Shown here in pieces: positions 59,297 through 64,000 of a stretch of DNA of 64,000 nucleotides (positions are counted from its first letter, which is position 1; every line of letters starts with the position of its first letter). A model generated the notes under the pieces. That model had not been told where the DNA came from and searched no databases. It saw only the letters and a program-made list of their open reading frames with translations. The stretch comes from Rallus limicola (taxonomy: Eukaryota > Chordata > Aves > Gruiformes > Rallidae), in contig JAKCOZ010000008.1 in the NCBI GenBank assembly GCA_022605955.1, positions 39,630,547-39,694,546 of the forward strand, written 5' to 3'. Both the position numbers and the translations under genes were made by a program.

Positions 59297-59377
59297 GCCA
59301 TTCCGGTGACAGCAGCTGGCGTGCCTGTTTCGGACCAGCCCTTTACAAGAACAGGACTGCTTGGCTTTGTGGGTCCT
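59297..59377 (+). CDS. DIP2A: DIP2A internal exon 18 of 23 (ANL A7-like motif)
   Basis: The 81-bp phase-0 exon encodes AIPVTAAGVPVSDQPFTRTG followed by LLGFVGP. R-T-G-L-L-G-F occupies the position of the ANL A7 motif (T-G-D), with Leu in place of the ribose-binding Asp, as in other DIP2 proteins. The donor is a consensus gtaagt. Confidence 0.95.
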
Positions 59378-59576
59378 GTAAGTGTGACTAGCTGCTGGGG
59401 ACCCTGCTCTGCCCCGACTCCCAGCCCTGAGCGATGCCCCTGAGCTCAGCAGAATTCTGCGTCGGGGCAGCGACCTTGCAAAGATCATGAGAATGTCGTT
59501 GCCTTTTAAGTCAGGCATGTATCACCAGGACTCTGGAGGCTTTGCCCCTCTGTTTCTAATCCTGTCTTCTTTTCAG

Positions 59577-59704
59577 GACTATTTGGTGTTTGTGGTAGGA
59601 AAACTGGATGGCCTAATGACAGTTAGTGGCCGCAGGCACAATGCGGATGATGTGGTAGCCACCGCATTGGCAGTGGAACCCATGAAGTTTGTCTATCGGG
59701 GCAG
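59577..59704 (+). CDS. DIP2A: DIP2A internal exon 19 of 23 (ANL A8-like motif)
   Basis: The 128-bp exon runs from phase 0 to phase 2. It encodes DYLVFVVGKLDGLMTVSGRR followed by HNADDVVATALAVEPMKFVY. G-K-x-D-G-L and S-G-R-R-H-N-A-D-D form the A8 hinge and resemble the FAAL form G-R-N-x-Y-P-x-D. After this point the C-terminal subdomain begins. Confidence 0.96.
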
Positions 59705-60194
59705 GTGAGTACATTAAGAACTTCACTGCTGTGACTGGACTTTGTGGCTCCTTTTCTCACCTGCAAACTGCCAATGAGTAACAAAGCGCGTGCAGGAGCC
59801 CTGCATGTGAATTTTCACATGTGTGGTTTGTGGGCAAGGTGGCACTAGGTTGTGATTTGCCAGATAAGAACTCGTCTGGCCCTGCTAACTTGGAAGGCAA
59901 ATATTGACACCCTGCTTCATGCATAATAGATGTAAAATGACTTTTGCATACTGTCAACATAGATCTCAAGGAGTCTGTTTCAAACTTCTTTCAGAGCTTC
60001 ACTTAAGGCAGTCAGACGAAGCTTCTCTGTGTGACTGTTGTAAACACAACTTCCCTTTGTCCACCTGAGCTTTTCATGCCCAATGGCCTAGAAAAGAACC
60101 TTGCAGCACGTTCTAAAGAACAAACTCTTGAGTGTTGAGGCTGCTGAAGGACCTCCACGGGTAGTGTGTGTAGCATCACCAGCCATAGTGCTCT

Positions 60195-61128
60195 TCAGTG
60201 GTCAGTGGCTCAACGCCTGGATGGAGATCAGTGATGAGTCGTGTCCCTCAGGGCCCATACTGGGACCAGAACTGTTTAATATTTTCATCAGTGATATAGG
60301 CAGTTGGATTGAGTGCCCCCTCAGCAGATATACAGGTGACACCGAGCTGAGTGCTGTGGTTGACATGCCAGGGGAACAGGATACCATTCCAAAAGATCCC
60401 AGTAAGCTTACAGAGTGAGCCCATGTGAACCTCATGAGGTTCAGCAAAGCCAAGTGCAAGATCCTGTGCATGGGTCAGGACAGTGCAGGCTGGGGATGAA
60501 GGGATTGAGAGCAGCCCTGAGGAGTGGGACCTGGACATACTGCTAGGGGAAAAGCTGGATGTAAGCCAGCAATGTGTGCTGACAGCTTGGAAAACCAACA
60601 GTGTCCTGGGCTGCATCCCCAGCAGCAGTACCAGCAGGTCTGGGGGTGGATTCTGCCCCTCTGCTCTTCTCTGGGGAGACCTCCCCCTGCAGTGCTGCAT
60701 CCAGCTCGGGGGTCCCCAGGGCAAGGAGGACACAGACCTGTTGCAGTCAGTCCCAAGGAGGCCACAGAGATGATCCTGAGGGCTGGAGCACCTGTGCTCT
60801 GGAGACACGGCCGGCTCAGCCTGGAGAAGTTGAAGGCTGCTTCTGGGGAAACCTCTGAGCCCCTTCCCGTCCCTCCAGGGGCTCCAGGAAAAATACTAAG
60901 GAATAAGAGATTTAGACTAGATACAAGGAAGATGCTTTTCATGCTGAGGGTGGTGAAACACGAGCACAGATTGCTTCCAGAGGTGGTGGAGGCTCCTTCC
61001 CTGGAAATATTTGTCAGGTTGGATGGGGCTCTGAGCAACCTGCTGTAGTTGAAGATGTCCCTGCTCATGCTGGAGTAGATGACCTTTAAAGGTCCCTTCC
61101 AAGCCAAAGCCAATCTTTGATTCTATGA
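60195..61128 (+). mobile_element. CR1 LINE copy including part of RT
   Basis: The + strand reads PSGPILGPELFNIFISDIGS and IECPLSRYTGDTELSAVVD from RT. The C-terminal traces DILLGEKLDVSQQCVLTAWK and LPEVVEAPSLEIFVRLDGAL follow. It ends ttccaagccaaagccaatct. The RT catalytic dipeptide region is mutated (YTGD at the usual F-A-D-D site). Confidence 0.87.
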
Positions 61129-61298
61129 AAGTTGAGCTTACCTCGTTTAAGCATCCCTTGTGCCTGTGATTTTGTGCTGATCTGGTGTTGGGATAATTCT
61201 GGTTGTGTTGAAATGGTGCCATGAAAGGTTGCAGTCCTTTCCACTTTATAATCATGTTGATCATGTTTTGCATCGTTCTTCTGTCCTTTGCATTCTAG

Positions 61299-61413
61299 GA
61301 TAGCAGTGTTTTCTGTGACGGTTTTGCATGATGATCGAATAGTGCTTGTGGCAGAGCAGCGCCCTGATGCGTCAGAGGAGGATAGTTTTCAGTGGATGAG
61401 CAGGGTTCTACAG
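61299..61413 (+). CDS. DIP2A: DIP2A internal exon 20 of 23 (ANL C-subdomain)
   Basis: The 115-bp exon runs from phase 2 to phase 0. It encodes IAVFSVTVLHDDRIVLVAEQ then RPDASEEDSFQWMSRVLQ. It is almost identical to human DIP2A. The donor is gtagtc. Confidence 0.96.
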
Positions 61414-62584
61414 GTAGTCAGTCTGTCCTTTCTCTCTTACCAGGTGAACGAGGTCAATGTATAAAATGAGAATCTTGGAGCATCTTTTTGGTTTGTTGTT
61501 GGGGTTTTTTTGCCCTGTAATAAAACCCCAGTGGTGTAATTGCAGAGTGTTTCACTTCTGAATGTATTTCAGTGTTTGATAGTTAACAGAATTTTGTAAA
61601 AAAAAAAAAACCAAAAAACCCAAATACTATCTTTCAGAATGATTTTTAACTTCATGCTACTGGCATTATTAAAGTCCTGAGGATGAGAAGGTTTGTTTAT
61701 TTTCATTCTACATATCTGCTGGTTTCATACCAGCCAGGAAGTTAAGTCTGAAAATGTTTAAAAGTAAAACCAGACCCTGAAATCTTTCTGTGCCTCTAAC
61801 ATCCTTATTCTAGTTCTCCAACAATAAGCATTAAAGCCCTTTGATTACTTTATCGTGTTTTGGGGAGGTGGTGCAGGAAGGAGGGGAGTCTCCTGGTAGG
61901 TTTGCATTTGAGGAGTTTAGAATTAATTGGGAAAAAAGTAAAAAAGTGAGAGTGCAGTTATGAAAGAAGACTGGTGAAGGCATCACTGAGGACTAGAGAG
62001 AATTACTTAAGGGCAGATGGCTCTGAAGATCAAGGCAGTTATGTAATTAATGTTTTCTGTCTAATTTCAGCTTTGGAATCTTTTTGGAGGAAAGGCTGTT
62101 TTCCATGGGAGGAGATACTTTTATTTCTCTTTTTAGAAGGTGTTTTAGAGGATAAAATAGACACTTAATTTAGGCAGCAAGATACTCCCCTCCCTACTCT
62201 TGTGGCTTTATGTTCTGCTGCGCTTTTGTGATTGTGCCATACATGCTAAATTTGCTGTGGTATAATTTTGGCTTTTTGAAATCTCTGCACTTTTTGCCCA
62301 CTTTTAAGAGACTTTCCTAATCCCTGATGTGCAGGTGGCATCCCCTTGATAAAGAGTGCACGAGCAAAGTCCTGGGTCTGCTCCTGCTCCCATTGAAGTC
62401 ATGGCACAACTTCTATGAGTTCAGTGAGTGCAGAATTGGACCCTTTATTTGCAAATTGTGGTGCAAGTAAAAATTTTCATGTTATTAAATGACTTGAATT
62501 CAGATTCCTGTTCTGGCTACTTCACAGCTGGTAACGTGGAACGCTCTGGGGGGGGGGGGTCCTGTTTCTTTTCTTCCTGTCAAG

Positions 62585-62786
62585 GCCATTGATAGCATTC
62601 ACCAAGTGGGCGTCTACTGCCTTGCCTTGGTGCCAGCCAACACCTTGCCGAAGGCTCCGCTCGGGGGGATTCATATCTCAGAGACCAAGCAGCGCTTTCT
62701 AGAAGGTGCTCTGCACCCGTGCAACGTCTTGATGTGCCCACACACGTGCGTCACGAACCTGCCCAAGCCTCGACAGAAGCAGCCGG
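62585..62786 (+). CDS. DIP2A: DIP2A internal exon 21 of 23 (ANL C-subdomain/linker)
   Basis: The 202-bp exon runs from phase 0 to phase 1. It encodes AIDSIHQVGVYCLALVPANT, then LPKAPLGGIHISETK and ends at KPRQKQP. The acceptor ctgtcaag follows a run of 12 G at 62548-62559. The C-M-C-P-H-T-C-like Cys cluster (L-M-C-P-H-T-C) is conserved. Confidence 0.96.
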
Positions 62787-63302
62787 GTAGGTGTGCCAGA
62801 GCCTGTCCCCGCAGGGGTGCCGGGGGTGCGACTCAGAGGCAGCGGGGTCAGCTCAGGGCTCCGCAGGCTGGGTGCCTATAACCTGCTGAACTTGGCAGAG
62901 CAGCCCAGCGCCCAGGGAGGGTGTTAGGGTCTGCCCCGAGTCCCAGGCGTGGGCGAGGGCATCCAGCACGCGCCGCCTTGGTGCTTCTGTAGCTGTGTCA
63001 AAAAATGTTCCCATGGTGGTGGGTGTCTGGCAAAGCTGGCCTCTCAGACTGAAGTACCATTTGCTGAACCACTGCCAGACTGACTTCTAATGCACCACGC
63101 TTGCAATGGACCGATTTTCAGTGAGACTCACTGTCCTCTCCTCTCTTTTCCTAGACAACATGATTCTCGGGTTTAGCTTTTCACCTTTTTAAGATCTGTA
63201 TTACATATGGCATTTATAGTAACCTACAGGCTGGAGTATAGATTATTATTACATGTTCCTTCCATTATTTTTCCTCATTTTGCACTGTTTTTCAAAATGC
63301 AG

Positions 63303-63412
63303 ATGTTGGTCCTGCTTCGATGATAGTAGGAAACCTTGTTGCTGGGAAGAGAATTGCACAAGCCTCAGGGAGAGATGTTACCCAGTTGGAGGATAATGAC
63401 CAGGCAAGAAAG
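63303..63412 (+). CDS. DIP2A: DIP2A internal exon 22 of 23 (inter-domain linker)
   Basis: The 110-bp exon runs from phase 1 to phase 0. It encodes VGPASMIVGNLVAGKRIAQA followed by SGRDVTQLEDNDQARK. This is the linker joining the two ANL domains. Confidence 0.95.
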
Positions 63413-63544
63413 GTAACCAGCCTGTCCTGGTATTAAACATTAAAATTGGCTTGCTCAGAATGAGAGTAAGTTACAGTATTCCACTGAAACTAAGCATGAT
63501 GCTTTTTGAGGGAATCTGAGTGTCTCCTTTTCTTTCTGTTTCAG

Positions 63545-63625
63545 TTCCTGTATTTAGCAGATGTTCTTCAATGGCGAGCTCAGACAACGCCAGATCATCC
63601 CCTCTTCCTTTTGTTGAATTCCAAG
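63545..63625 (+). CDS. DIP2A: DIP2A internal exon 23 of 23 (start of second ANL domain)
   Basis: The 81-bp phase-0 exon has acceptor tttcag and donor gtgaga. It encodes FLYLADVLQWRAQTTPDHPL and FLLLNSK. The L-Q-W-R-A-x-x-T-P-D-H motif opens the second adenylate-forming domain. The rest of the gene lies beyond the window. Confidence 0.95.
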
Positions 63626-64000
63626 GTGAGATGCACTTTACTGATCTCAACTTCTAAACATGCCCTAAAAGATTTCTAGGAAAATAAGGTGGTTTGTTTT
63701 GTTTTTTTTTTTCCTGGAATGCTTCAGGTTATTTTGCTGATGTGGAGTGTCATGGTTTTTGAAGCAGAAAAATTGCTAGTTAAGGGGAAGTACAATTTTT
63801 CCACATCTGGAATTTCAAGATGCAGTCTACTTTGCTTCAAACAGTAGAGTAATTGCATTTCCTGCTGGAACACAAGTTTTGTTATATTAATGGAAGCCAC
63901 AATTCTCTCTTCTTCCCTGAGCACGGGGTAAATGGAGGTCAGACCTAGAAGATTTTTTTTAATTAGCAGATCTAGAACCTGAGTAGTGCGCCCTTGGGAC

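Larger units (their letters stand above)
7436..63625 (+). other. DIP2A: DIP2A gene, partial: 23 internal coding exons
   Basis: The 23 exons listed separately join in one open frame of 953 codons, all with AG acceptors and GT donors and matching phases. The product family has an N-terminal DMAP1-binding domain (upstream of the window), a low-complexity linker, and two tandem adenylate-forming domains related to fatty-acyl-AMP ligases. DIP2 proteins are linked to fatty-acid and diacylglycerol metabolism and neuronal development; DIP2A was also proposed as a follistatin-like 1 receptor. The window covers the linker, the whole first ANL domain and the first residues of the second. The N-terminal about 55 residues and C-terminal about 560 of the roughly 1570 expected are outside. 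The call of DIP2A over DIP2B/C is from remembered paralogue differences and is very likely but not proven here. Confidence 0.93.
57917..64000 (+). other. DIP2A introns in the 3' part of the window
   Basis: Introns are 57917-59296, 59378-59576, 59705-61298, 61414-62584, 62787-63302, 63413-63544 and 63626 onward. They contain an ERV LTR at 58214-58771, a CR1 at 60195-61128, an A-rich run near 61599 and a G12 run at 62548-62559. Nothing is recognised in 61414-62547 or 62787-63302. Confidence 0.75.

Noticed and set aside
7436..63625. DIP2B or DIP2C instead of DIP2A
   Set aside because: The Ser-rich linker, the VTTGLVEH segment and residues such as AVEPMKFVYRG fit DIP2A better as I remember the paralogues; a database search would settle it.

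Overview
The window is a vertebrate nuclear locus, almost certainly avian. It shows small exons with GT/AG introns, dense 5'-truncated CR1 LINE copies in both orientations, and solo LTRs of bird-type endogenous retroviruses. It contains one real gene on the + strand: DIP2A (disco-interacting protein 2 homolog A), entered in its second or third intron and left about two thirds of the way through. The first and last exons lie outside the window. I placed 23 consecutive internal coding exons between 7436 and 63625. Joined, they give 2861 bp: a partial codon and then 953 codons, with no stop, frameshift or missing exon. The assignment rests on remembered similarity to human DIP2A, which it resembles more than DIP2B or DIP2C, for example in the Ser-rich linker and the segment SAPPDVTTGLVEH.

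Layout. 1-7435 is an upstream intron with CR1 copies. 7436-33906 holds six widely spaced exons encoding the disordered N-terminal linker and the start of the first adenylate-forming (ANL/FAAL-like) domain. All six are class 1-1 exons. 35564-45403 holds ten closely spaced exons of the ANL core. 45404-57779 is a 12.4 kb intron containing the longest CR1 copy and an unexplained block. 57780-63412 holds six exons with the ANL C-terminal motifs and the inter-domain linker. 63545-63625 is the exon where the second ANL domain starts.

Repeats. About 27 CR1 segments add up to roughly 14-15 kb, or about 22% of the window, which is high for most birds. Two near-identical solo LTRs in direct orientation and two near-identical CR1s in inverted orientation flank the same two exons (17537-17656 and 22026-22271). 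This arrangement could favour exon deletion, inversion or circular RNA. A pyrimidine/purine minisatellite lies at 16170-16360 and a long hairpin at 54783-54871.

I see no tRNA, rRNA, CRISPR, operon or second protein gene, and no evidence of a novel multi-gene system. The interesting material is the architecture of repeats around DIP2A exons.
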